This document shows positions 1 through 5,822 of a stretch of 6,039 nucleotides of DNA, piece by piece. Under the pieces are notes generated by a model, which saw only the letters and a program-made list of their open reading frames with translations, was not told the origin of the DNA and did not search any database. The number at the start of each line of letters is the position of its first letter. The stretch's first letter is position 1. The stretch is taken from assembly GCA_015478575.1 (NCBI GenBank), contig JADMIN010000180.1:1-6039 (forward strand), written 5' to 3'. Source of the DNA: Ktedonobacterales bacterium. Lineage in GTDB: Bacteria > Chloroflexota > Ktedonobacteria > Ktedonobacterales > JADMIN01. The translations under genes were made by a program, and so were the position numbers.

Positions 1-1
1 G

Positions 2-472
2 GTCAAAGGACTGGTAGAGCAACCCCTCCACCTCAGCCTAGCCGATCTGCACCAGTTGCCCAAACGGGAGCAGATCACCAAACACAACTGCATCCAGGGG
101 TGGACGGGTGTCGCCGAATGGGGCGGCGTCTCGATGCGCGACCTCATCGAGCGTTGCCACCCCCTCCCCACCGCGCGCTACGTCATCTTCTCCTCCTACG
201 GCGAGGACAACGCCAGCCGCGCCTACTATGAGGTCATCACGCTAGAGCACGCGAAGCACCCCCAGACCATCCTGGCCTATGAGATGAATCACCATCCCCT
301 GCCCGTGCCACACGGCGCGCCTCTGCGGCTGCGCTGCGAGATGCTGCTGGGCTACAAGATGGTCAAATGGCTACGCGCCATCGAGTTTGTCGAGCGCTAC
401 AGCGACGTGCGCGATGGGCAGGGTGGCTCGCGCGAGGACAACCGCTACTACGAGCAGCCCGCCGCGATCTAA
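2..472 (+). CDS. Molybdopterin-dependent oxidoreductase, sulfite oxidase family (5'-truncated)
   Basis: The reading frame is open from base 2, so the gene begins outside the window; 156 C-terminal residues are visible. This is the Mo-cofactor domain of the sulfite oxidase/MsrP (YedY) superfamily, whose members carry out oxygen-atom-transfer redox reactions. Seen: the motif KHNCIQGW, whose Cys (codon 89-91) matches the family's molybdenum-ligating cysteine; then VAEWGGVSM, the stretch YVIFSSYGED, YEMNHHPLPVPHGAPLRL, and GYKMVKWLRAIEF, which corresponds to the family's GxKxxKW pterin-binding segment. The tail (GGSREDNRYYE) is typical of bacterial members. The TTG at 56 is not a credible start, because conserved-looking sequence continues upstream of it in the same frame. 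Any Tat signal or dimerisation domain would lie outside the window. The substrate cannot be told. No link to the downstream genes is evident. Confidence 0.9.
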   Translation, partial: VKGLVEQPLHLSLADLHQLPKREQITKHNCIQGWTGVAEWGGVSMRDLIERCHPLPTARYVIFSSYGEDNASRAYYEVITLEHAKHPQTILAYEMNHHPLPVPHGAPLRLRCEMLLGYKMVKWLRAIEFVERYSDVRDGQGGSREDNRYYEQPAAI

Positions 473-620
473 TGGGGGGCGCACCACAGCCAAACGGCAC
501 GGATGGCACGAAAGGTGCGGCCTCCCTTCGCGGGCCACACCGCCGGAAGCGCGGCCAGAGGCCCACCCCCCCGCAACTGGCATGAAGCTTGCACATGTAT
601 CGCGTTAAGACACATTCGGC

Positions 621-676
621 GGAGAGCGGACGGATCGCACAAGCGTTGGATCGCACAGGAGAGCGGACGGATCGCA
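621..676. repeat. 19-bp direct repeat in the leader of the ThDP gene
   Basis: A perfect 19-base repeat, GGAGAGCGGACGGATCGCA, lies at 621-639 and 658-676. Its core GGATCGCA occurs a third time between the copies (648-655), giving three cores at 632, 648 and 669. The second copy ends inside the AAGGAG that precedes the ThDP enzyme's start. The repeat could be an operator array, an element in the mRNA leader, or a recent slippage duplication. The rest of the gap at 473-693 shows only GC-rich sequence with short self-complementary patches and no convincing promoter or gene. Confidence 0.75.
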
Positions 677-687
677 AGGAGAAGAGG
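676..687 (+). promoter_or_regulatory. Ribosome binding site fixing the ThDP enzyme start
   Basis: A purine-rich run, AAGGAGAAGAGG, lies 6 nt before the ATG at 694. It supports that ATG over the in-frame TTG at 589, whose extra 35 residues are low-complexity and overlap the direct repeats. Confidence 0.75.
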
Positions 688-693
688 ACATTT

Positions 694-2580
694 ATGGGGA
701 AAACCGCGTCGGATACCCTGGCTGAACGCCTCATTGCCTGGGGCGTGGACACCATCTTCGGGTTCCCTGGCGATGGCATCAACGGCTTTTTCGAGGCGCT
801 ACGCAAACACCAGCGTCAGCTCACGTTCATACAAAATCGCCACGAGGAGGCATCCGCCTTTGCCGCCTGCGCCTATGCCAAGTTTACTGGCAGACTCGGC
901 GTCTGCGTCGCCACCAGCGGCCCCGGCGCGATTCACCTGCTCAACGGCCTCTACGACGCCAAGATGGATGGCGCCCCCGTGCTGGCCATCACCGGCCAGC
1001 AATATAGTGATCTGCTCGGCATGAGCTACCAGCAGGAGGTCAACCTGCTCGCGCTCTTCGCCGATGTGGCCGTCTACAACCAACAACTTCAAGGCGCGAC
1101 CGACGTCTACAACCTGACGAACATCGCCATTCGCACCGCGCTCTCGCGGCGCGGCGTCGCACACCTCACCTTCCCCATTGACTATCAAGTGCTGGATGCC
1201 AAAGAGGACTTCTACAACCACTCCGGCGGCCCGCCAAGGACGCCGGAGCGGACCGAGGGGTTCCAGCCAGGCTTCTACGCGGTGGATGGGCGGACAACGC
1301 AAGCGGCGGCCCAGTTCGAGCAAAGCTCGCCGATCCCCAGCTCCCACCAACTGCAACGAGCGGCGGATAGGCTCAACGCCGGCAAGAAGGTCGCGATCCT
1401 CGCGGGGCACGGGGCGCTCCACGCGCGCGCCGAGGTCGAGCAGGTGGCCGAGTTGCTAGGCGCGCCGATTGTGAAGCCGCTGTTGGGCAAAGGCGTCGTA
1501 CCCGATACCAGCCCGCTCACGACTGGCGGCATCGGGCTGCTCGGCACACGCCCCAGCGAGGACGTGATGGAGCAGTGCGATACGCTGCTGATCATCGGGT
1601 CCTCGTACCCCTACCCCAACTTCCTGCCCAAGCCGAGCCAGGCCAAAGGCATCGAGATCAACATTGACGCGACGCGCGTCGGCCTCCGCTTCCCCGTCGA
1701 GGTTGGGCTGGTGGGCGACTCGCAGGCCACGCTCCGCGCGTTGCTGCCGCTCATCCACCGCAAGACGGACCGTTCCTTCCTAGAGATGGCCCAGAAGGGC
1801 ATGCGCGAGTGGATCCACCTGCTTGAGGAGGAAGGGACCTCCACCGTCACGCCGATGAAGCCGCAGGTCGTGGCGTGGGCGCTCAACGAGCTTGCCGCGC
1901 CAGACGCCATTATCACCGGCGACAGCGGAACGAACACCACCTGGATCGCGCGCAACTTCCTGCTCAAGGAAGACCAGATGTTCTCCTGCTCTGGCAACCT
2001 AGCCACGATGGCCCCCGGCCTGCCCTACGCCATCGGTGCGCAGGTGGCGCACCCGCACCGCCAGGTGATCGCCTTCGTCGGTGACGGCGGCTTCACAATG
2101 CTGATGGGCGAGATGCTCACCGCCGTGAAATACAACCTGCCGATCAAGGTGATCATCATCAAGAATGACGTACTCGGCCAGATCAAGTGGGAGCAGATCG
2201 TCTTCCTGGGCAATCCCCAATTTGGCGTGCAACTACAGACCGCGGACTTCGCTGGCTGGGCACGGGCGGCGGGCGCCGAGGGCTACACCTGCGACGACCC
2301 GACGCGCATCCGCGAGACGATGCGCCAGTTCCTGGCCTCGCCACACCCCGCGGTGCTCGAAGCGGTCGTTGATCCGAACGTGCCGCCGCTGCCCGCGAAG
2401 ATCAAGCCGGAGCAGGCGCTGAAGTTTGCCAAGGCGCTGGCCAAGGGGCAGCGGGACGGCCCCCGCATCGCGCTGACGGCCTTCCGCGAGAAGTTTAGCG
2501 AGATGCTTGGCGAACAGGAAGACAAGGGTATTCTCGGACGCCTCGCCGAGGCAGCCAACGGCGTGCTCGACCGCTCATAG
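694..2580 (+). CDS. Thiamine diphosphate-dependent enzyme, pyruvate oxidase / acetolactate synthase-like
   Basis: A 628-residue protein of the ThDP family that includes pyruvate oxidase (PoxB-type) and acetolactate synthase; these decarboxylate 2-keto acids such as pyruvate. The N-terminal PYR domain (about 1-170) has AWGVDTIFGFPGD, the catalytic-Glu motif NRHEEASAF (E51), and TSGPGAIHLLNGLYDAKMDGAPVLAITGQ. The central domain (about 215-350) starts near LQRAADRLNAGKKVAILAGHGA. The C-terminal PP domain (about 385-565) has NLATMAPGLPYAIGAQ and the ThDP/Mg signature GDGGFTM (463-469) through KNDVLGQIKWEQ (490-501), with N491 the expected metal ligand. About 45 residues rich in Pro, Gln and Ser (170-215) form a long PYR-central linker. 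Roughly 60 residues follow the PP core (KFAKALAKGQRDGP...). The cofactor class is sure; whether it is a quinone-linked pyruvate oxidase, a carboligase or a different decarboxylase is open. It stands alone between a repeat-bearing leader and a hairpin. Confidence 0.9.
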   Translation: MGKTASDTLAERLIAWGVDTIFGFPGDGINGFFEALRKHQRQLTFIQNRHEEASAFAACAYAKFTGRLGVCVATSGPGAIHLLNGLYDAKMDGAPVLAITGQQYSDLLGMSYQQEVNLLALFADVAVYNQQLQGATDVYNLTNIAIRTALSRRGVAHLTFPIDYQVLDAKEDFYNHSGGPPRTPERTEGFQPGFYAVDGRTTQAAAQFEQSSPIPSSHQLQRAADRLNAGKKVAILAGHGALHARAEVEQVAELLGAPIVKPLLGKGVVPDTSPLTTGGIGLLGTRPSEDVMEQCDTLLIIGSSYPYPNFLPKPSQAKGIEINIDATRVGLRFPVEVGLVGDSQATLRALLPLIHRKTDRSFLEMAQKGMREWIHLLEEEGTSTVTPMKPQVVAWALNELAAPDAIITGDSGTNTTWIARNFLLKEDQMFSCSGNLATMAPGLPYAIGAQVAHPHRQVIAFVGDGGFTMLMGEMLTAVKYNLPIKVIIIKNDVLGQIKWEQIVFLGNPQFGVQLQTADFAGWARAAGAEGYTCDDPTRIRETMRQFLASPHPAVLEAVVDPNVPPLPAKIKPEQALKFAKALAKGQRDGPRIALTAFREKFSEMLGEQEDKGILGRLAEAANGVLDRS

Positions 2581-2599
2581 CGGAACACGCGCGTCCTCC

Positions 2600-2630
2600 C
2601 CCTGCCCGCCTCCTCGCGCGGCGGGCGGGG
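2600..2630 (+). terminator. GC-rich hairpin after the ThDP gene, possible terminator
   Basis: An 11-bp stem (arms 2600-2610 and 2620-2630, one T-G wobble) closes a 9-nt loop, 19 bp after the ThDP stop. No T-run follows (CGAGCGGCGTATTC), so it is not a canonical Rho-independent terminator. It could be a U-less terminator of a high-GC genome or a stabilising 3' hairpin. Its placement separates the ThDP gene from the operon starting at 2665. Confidence 0.45.
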
Positions 2631-2664
2631 CGAGCGGCGTATTCAAGGAAGAGATGGCTCGCCC

Positions 2665-3768
2665 ATGAGCAGGCACGCGACGGACATGCCCATCCAGAAG
2701 ATCGCGGTCTCAGCCTATACCATTCCCACCGACGCTCCTGAAGCCGACGGCACCTATGCCTGGGAGAAGACGACCATCGTCATCGTCGAGGTGAGCGCCG
2801 GAGGCAAGCGTGGCCTGGGCTACACCTACGCCGACATCAGCACGGCACGCCTCATAGAAAGTTTGCTATCTAAAGAAGTTGAGGGGCGCAACGCGCTGGA
2901 TGTGCCGGGCGCCTGGGAAGCGATGGTGCGCGCGATCCGCAACCTGGGCCGACCTGGCATCAGCTCGATGGCGATCGCCGCCGTGGATAACGCCCTCTGG
3001 GATCTCAAGGCCAAGCTGCTCGATCTGTCGCTGGTCTCGCTGCTTGGCGCCACCCATACCGAGGCGCCCATCTATGGCAGTGGCGGCTTCACCACCTACC
3101 CAATCGCGAAGCTGCAAGAGCAGCTTGCCGGCTGGGTGGCGATGGGCATCCCACGGGTGAAGATGAAGATCGGCACGCACCCAGAGGACGACCTGAAGCG
3201 CGTGCGCGCCGCGCGTGAGGCCATCGGGCCAGATGCGCAACTCTTCGTGGATGCCAACGGCGCCTATAGTCGCAAGCAGGCACTCCAGCAGGCGCGCGCG
3301 TTCGCCGAGCTGGGCGTCGTGTGGTTCGAGGAGCCGGTCAGCTCAGATGACCTAGAGGGACTGCATCTGATCCGTGACCGCGCCCCCGCTGGCATGGATA
3401 TCGCCGCGGGTGAGTACGGCTACGACCTCTGGTATTTCCGTCGCATGCTCAATGCCGAGGCGGTGGACGTGCAACAGATAGACGCGACCCGCTGCGCTGG
3501 CATCACGGGCTTCGTGCGCGCCGCGGCGCTGGCGGAGGCACAGTCGCTGCCGGTCTCGGCGCACTGCGCGCCGATGCTCCACCTCGCGCCCATGTGTCAC
3601 ATCGCGTTGCCACGCCCGCTCGAATATTTCCATGACCATGTGCGCATCGAGCATCTGCTCTTTGATGGCTGCGTCGAGCCAGTCAACGGCATGCTGCGCC
3701 CCGATCGTTCGCGGCCCGGCCTGGGGCTGGATCTCAAGCGCACCGAGGCCCAGCGCTACGCGGCGTGA
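2665..3768 (+). CDS. Mandelate racemase / muconate-lactonizing enzyme family protein (enolase superfamily)
   Basis: A 367-residue enolase-superfamily enzyme; the family abstracts a proton alpha to a carboxylate, giving racemisation, dehydration or cycloisomerisation, often of sugar acids. The N-terminal capping domain spans about 10-125 (TDAPEADGT, GLGYTYAD, AVDNALWDLKAKLL). The barrel follows with the complete mandelate racemase-subgroup residue set: the KxK motif VKMKIG (K166, K168), metal ligands in VDANG (D196), FEEP (E222/E223) and AAGEYGYD (E250), the Asp of the His-Asp dyad in QIDATRCAG (D273), its His in SAHCAP (H300), and E320 in PLEYFHD. It therefore looks active; the substrate cannot be read from motifs. 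AAGGAAGAG (2645-2653) lies 11 nt before the ATG at 2665; the ATG at 2686 (residue 8), where the family-like sequence begins, is an alternative. It is likely first in an operon with the membrane protein and dehydrogenase genes. Confidence 0.92.
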   Translation: MSRHATDMPIQKIAVSAYTIPTDAPEADGTYAWEKTTIVIVEVSAGGKRGLGYTYADISTARLIESLLSKEVEGRNALDVPGAWEAMVRAIRNLGRPGISSMAIAAVDNALWDLKAKLLDLSLVSLLGATHTEAPIYGSGGFTTYPIAKLQEQLAGWVAMGIPRVKMKIGTHPEDDLKRVRAAREAIGPDAQLFVDANGAYSRKQALQQARAFAELGVVWFEEPVSSDDLEGLHLIRDRAPAGMDIAAGEYGYDLWYFRRMLNAEAVDVQQIDATRCAGITGFVRAAALAEAQSLPVSAHCAPMLHLAPMCHIALPRPLEYFHDHVRIEHLLFDGCVEPVNGMLRPDRSRPGLGLDLKRTEAQRYAA

Positions 3769-3771
3769 GGC

Positions 3772-3780
3772 GGGAGGGAA
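3772..3780 (+). promoter_or_regulatory. Ribosome binding site of the duplicated membrane protein
   Basis: GGGAGGGAA ends 9 nt before the ATG at 3790. Neither the in-frame ATG at 3811 nor the one at 3934 has a comparable purine run, so this site decides for 3790, even though recognisable protein sequence begins only near residue 51. Confidence 0.65.
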
Positions 3781-3821
3781 GCATCCGACATGGCGGTTAA
3801 AGCATCCAATATGGCCGTTAA
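3780..3821 (+). repeat. Two-copy 21-bp tandem repeat carrying two in-frame start codons
   Basis: The units at 3780-3800 and 3801-3821 differ at only three positions. Each contains an ATG followed by GC(G/C)-GTTAA, so the coding sequence opens with two copies of Met-Ala-Val-Lys-Ala (residues 1-5 and 8-12). The unit is seven codons, so copy changes keep the frame. Confidence 0.85.
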
Positions 3822-4899
3822 GGCACCAACACCCAGGACACCAACATCCAGGACACCAACATCCAGGACACCAACATCCAGGACACCAGCGCGCGTACTC
3901 GCCCACCTTGTCCCCACGCCGCCCCCGCGCGGCATGGGCCGCTTCGAGAGCCTGCCACGCCTGCTTACGCGCGACGTCGGGCTGGTGGAGCAGCATATCC
4001 GCGAGGGGCGCTTCCAGCGCAGCCTGGCGCTGATCGCGGGCGCCTCCAGCATCTTTGCTGGCCTAGAGGCCGGGACCGAGCACTACCGCGGCAGCTATAG
4101 CCAGCGCATCATGTACACCCCCATCGCCCTCAGCGGCCTCCTGACCGTCACCGGCATCTGGAGCGCCTTCAGCCGCCGCGTCGCGCGCACCGTCTTGCCG
4201 GTTGTCTCGACAGCCGCGCTGCTCGATGGCACCATCGGCTTCTTCTTCCATCTACGCGGCATCCATCGCAAGCCGGGAGGCTGGCGCATTCCCGTCTTCA
4301 ACGTCATCATGGGGCCACCGATCTTCGCGCCCCTGCTCTTCGGCATCAGCGGCTTCCTCGGCCTGATCGCCTCGTTCTTACGGACGGAAGACGCCCAGCC
4401 CGCGGCGGCGCGCCGCGCCCCGGTGGCACCGCGCCCGCGCTGGCTCTCCGCGCTGCCCGCGCCGCTCTCGCGCGAGGCCTTCACCGCCGCGCGGGATCTG
4501 CGCGAGGGGCGCTTCCAGCGGTTCATGGCCGCCGCCGCCGCGGTCTCCGCCCTGCTCAACGGCTTTGAAGCGCTCTATTCGCACTATAAGAACAATTTCA
4601 CCTACAAGAGCCAGTGGACGCCGATCCTACTCACCCCGGCCATCGCGGTAGCGGGCTTCGGCAGCATCTGGAGCCGCCGCATGGCGCATACCGTGCTCCC
4701 CATCGTCTCGCTGTTGGCCATCGCCGATGGCATGGCAGGCTTCCTCTATCACGCGCGCGGCATCGTGCGCATGCCAGAGGGACCACGTAAGCCGCTCTAT
4801 CTGCTGACCTATGGGCCACCGATCTTCGCGCCGCTGCTCTTCGCGGCCACCGGTTTCCTTGGTCTGCTGGCCAGTCTGCTGCGGAGGTCACACACATGA
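3790..4899 (+). CDS. Unrecognised membrane protein, tandem duplication of a four-segment unit
   Basis: I do not recognise this 369-residue family. Residues 1-50 are a Pro/Thr/Arg-rich, probably disordered and cytoplasmic tail built from DNA repeats. The rest is two copies of one unit (about 55-200 and 222-367), roughly 47% identical by hand alignment without gaps. Each copy starts LP....REGRFQR, then has four hydrophobic stretches (copy 1 about 79-97, 109-127, 132-153, 169-198) and ends GPPIFAPLLF...GFLGL.AS.LR. Arg-rich loops (SRR at 128-130, 204-217) suggest both termini are inside. Conserved in both copies are E93/E260, H98/H265, D146/D313, H154/H321 and R156/R323; the His pairs would sit at the same outer face. 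Its stop overlaps the next start, tying it to the dehydrogenase genes. A role as anchor or electron carrier (haem or quinone) is inference from context. The start is supported by GGGAGGGAA; M49 (3934) is an alternative. Confidence 0.88.
   Translation: MAVKASNMAVKAPTPRTPTSRTPTSRTPTSRTPARVLAHLVPTPPPRGMGRFESLPRLLTRDVGLVEQHIREGRFQRSLALIAGASSIFAGLEAGTEHYRGSYSQRIMYTPIALSGLLTVTGIWSAFSRRVARTVLPVVSTAALLDGTIGFFFHLRGIHRKPGGWRIPVFNVIMGPPIFAPLLFGISGFLGLIASFLRTEDAQPAAARRAPVAPRPRWLSALPAPLSREAFTAARDLREGRFQRFMAAAAAVSALLNGFEALYSHYKNNFTYKSQWTPILLTPAIAVAGFGSIWSRRMAHTVLPIVSLLAIADGMAGFLYHARGIVRMPEGPRKPLYLLTYGPPIFAPLLFAATGFLGLLASLLRRSHT
3824..3888 (+). repeat. 15-bp minisatellite, about 4.3 copies, coding for Thr-Pro-Thr-Ser-Arg repeats
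   Basis: The unit CACCAACATCCAGGA occurs at 3839-3853, 3854-3868 and 3869-3883. A one-mismatch copy lies at 3824-3838 and a five-base partial copy at 3884-3888. It encodes a pentapeptide array (TPTSR) at residues 13-33 of the membrane protein. It directly abuts the 21-bp repeat and is also frame-neutral. Near-identity of the copies points to recent slippage expansion. Confidence 0.92.
3952..4890 (+). repeat. Intragenic duplication with 501-bp period
   Basis: The two protein halves are also related at DNA level: 4000-4019 equals 4501-4520 (20 of 20 bases), and 4312-4342 matches 4813-4843 with one mismatch. Both pairs are offset by exactly 501 bases (167 codons), so there is no net indel between these anchors. 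The units run about 3952-4389 and 4453-4890, joined by a linker rich in Ala, Pro and Arg. Confidence 0.9.
4883..4887 (+). promoter_or_regulatory. Ribosome binding site inside the end of the membrane protein gene
   Basis: GGAGG lies 8 nt before the ATG at 4896, within the last codons of the upstream gene. With the ATGA stop/start overlap at 4896-4899 this is a standard translational-coupling arrangement. Confidence 0.8.
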
Positions 4900-5780
4900 A
4901 GACCACGGCATCAGGTGCTTCAGGAGAGGGGGCGGCGATGGAGCCGCCCGGCGCGCCTAGGGACCAGAATTCGCCACCGACCACCAGCCCGACCGCCGCC
5001 CACGACGCGCGCCGACTGCTGGTGGACCCGCGCACCGGCACGCCGATCCCCCCCAAGGCCCAGCCAGGCTACTATCCCGGCTATTCGACGCTCAGCCAGC
5101 AGGCGTTCTGGGATGAGGCGACGCGCCAGGTCGTGCTGGAGCGCGTCCACACCGTGCCGGAGAACCAATACTTCAGCCCGGATGAGGCGGCGCTGCTGGA
5201 AGCGGTCGCCGCGCGCATCCTGCCACAGGACGACCGCGACGCGGACCACCGCATTCCGATCGTGCCGCGCATTGATCAACGGCTCTTCACTCACCGTGGC
5301 GCTGGCTATCAGTATCGCGATACGCCGCCCGATGGCGAGGCCTTCAGGCTCGGCCTGCGCGCCATCGAGGCCATCGCGTCGCACCTCTGTGGGCGTGCCT
5401 TCCAAGCGCTGGAGCCGCACGAGCAGGATGATGTGCTCGCGACCATCCACGACGGGCGGCCGCCCACTGGCGAGGAGATCTGGCAAGCGATGCCCGTCCG
5501 TCACTTCTGGATGCTGCTCGTCACGGACGTGGTCGAGGCCTACTACGCCCACCCGTGGGCCTGGGATGAGATCGGCTTCGGCGGTCCAGCCTATCCACGG
5601 GGCTACATGCGCTTGCGCGCTGGTCGGCCAGAGCCATGGGAGCAGCGGGAGCGGCGCTATGAATGGCAGGCGCCACCCGGTGCGCTCTCCGACCGCTACG
5701 TGCCGATTGACCGAGAAGATCCGCTCGAAGCACAGCTCGGTGGCAAGCCGCAGGGGGCCAGCCAGGGCGGCACACACTGA
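4896..5780 (+). CDS. Gluconate 2-dehydrogenase subunit 3 family protein
   Basis: A 294-residue protein resembling the small (gamma) subunit of membrane-bound gluconate 2-dehydrogenase, which partners the FAD-containing GMC subunit that follows here. The family-like region is about 92-245: YFSPDEAALLEAVAARILPQ, a helical middle (FRLGLRAIEAIASHLCGRAFQALEPHEQDDVL split by short loops), FWMLLVTDVVEAYYAHPWAWDEIGFGGPAYPRGY, and a PEPWE tail. Residues 1-60 are Pro-, Ala- and Thr-rich, and PGYYPGYSTLS follows. Classical gamma subunits carry a Tat signal; I see no twin-arginine motif followed by a hydrophobic stretch, so this protein is probably cytoplasmic or needs another export route. The ATG at 4896 has GGAGG at 8 nt and a coupled start; an in-frame ATG at 4938 preceded by AGGAG is a weaker alternative. 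The family call rests on motif recall, not a search. Confidence 0.85.
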   Translation: MKTTASGASGEGAAMEPPGAPRDQNSPPTTSPTAAHDARRLLVDPRTGTPIPPKAQPGYYPGYSTLSQQAFWDEATRQVVLERVHTVPENQYFSPDEAALLEAVAARILPQDDRDADHRIPIVPRIDQRLFTHRGAGYQYRDTPPDGEAFRLGLRAIEAIASHLCGRAFQALEPHEQDDVLATIHDGRPPTGEEIWQAMPVRHFWMLLVTDVVEAYYAHPWAWDEIGFGGPAYPRGYMRLRAGRPEPWEQRERRYEWQAPPGALSDRYVPIDREDPLEAQLGGKPQGASQGGTH

Positions 5781-5801
5781 TGTGGGAGATACCGTGTTGC
5801 C

Positions 5802-5813
5802 AGAGGAAAAGGA
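5802..5813 (+). promoter_or_regulatory. Ribosome binding site choosing the GTG start of the GMC gene
   Basis: AGAGGAAAAGGA ends 9 nt before the GTG at 5823. Between the preceding stop codon (in the same frame at 5778-5780) and the conserved sequence, this GTG is the only usual start codon in frame before ATG 5907, which lies just ahead of the FAD-binding fold. Confidence 0.7.
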
Positions 5814-5822
5814 CAGAGTTGG

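Noticed and set aside
519..563. GGCCTC/GAGGCC hairpin after the molybdopterin gene as a terminator
   Set aside because: The stem is only six pairs around a 33-nt loop and no T-run follows.
589..617. Sigma70-like promoter with TTGCAC at 589-594
   Set aside because: No acceptable -10 box appears at 16-18 bp spacing; TTAAGA is only 10 bp away.
589..693. N-terminal extension of the ThDP enzyme from the TTG at 589
   Set aside because: The 35 extra residues come from the direct-repeat leader, and the ATG at 694 has a good ribosome site and starts directly at a family-typical N-terminus.
3824..3888. Possible CRISPR-like array
   Set aside because: The 15-bp units abut with no spacers, and the array is in frame within a coding sequence; it is a minisatellite.
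3352..3996. A minus-strand frame with Cys-Trp-Cys-Pro-Gly repeats
   Set aside because: The repeats are only the antisense reading of the 15-bp minisatellite, which is stop-free in several frames. The remainder is antisense to the enolase-family gene.
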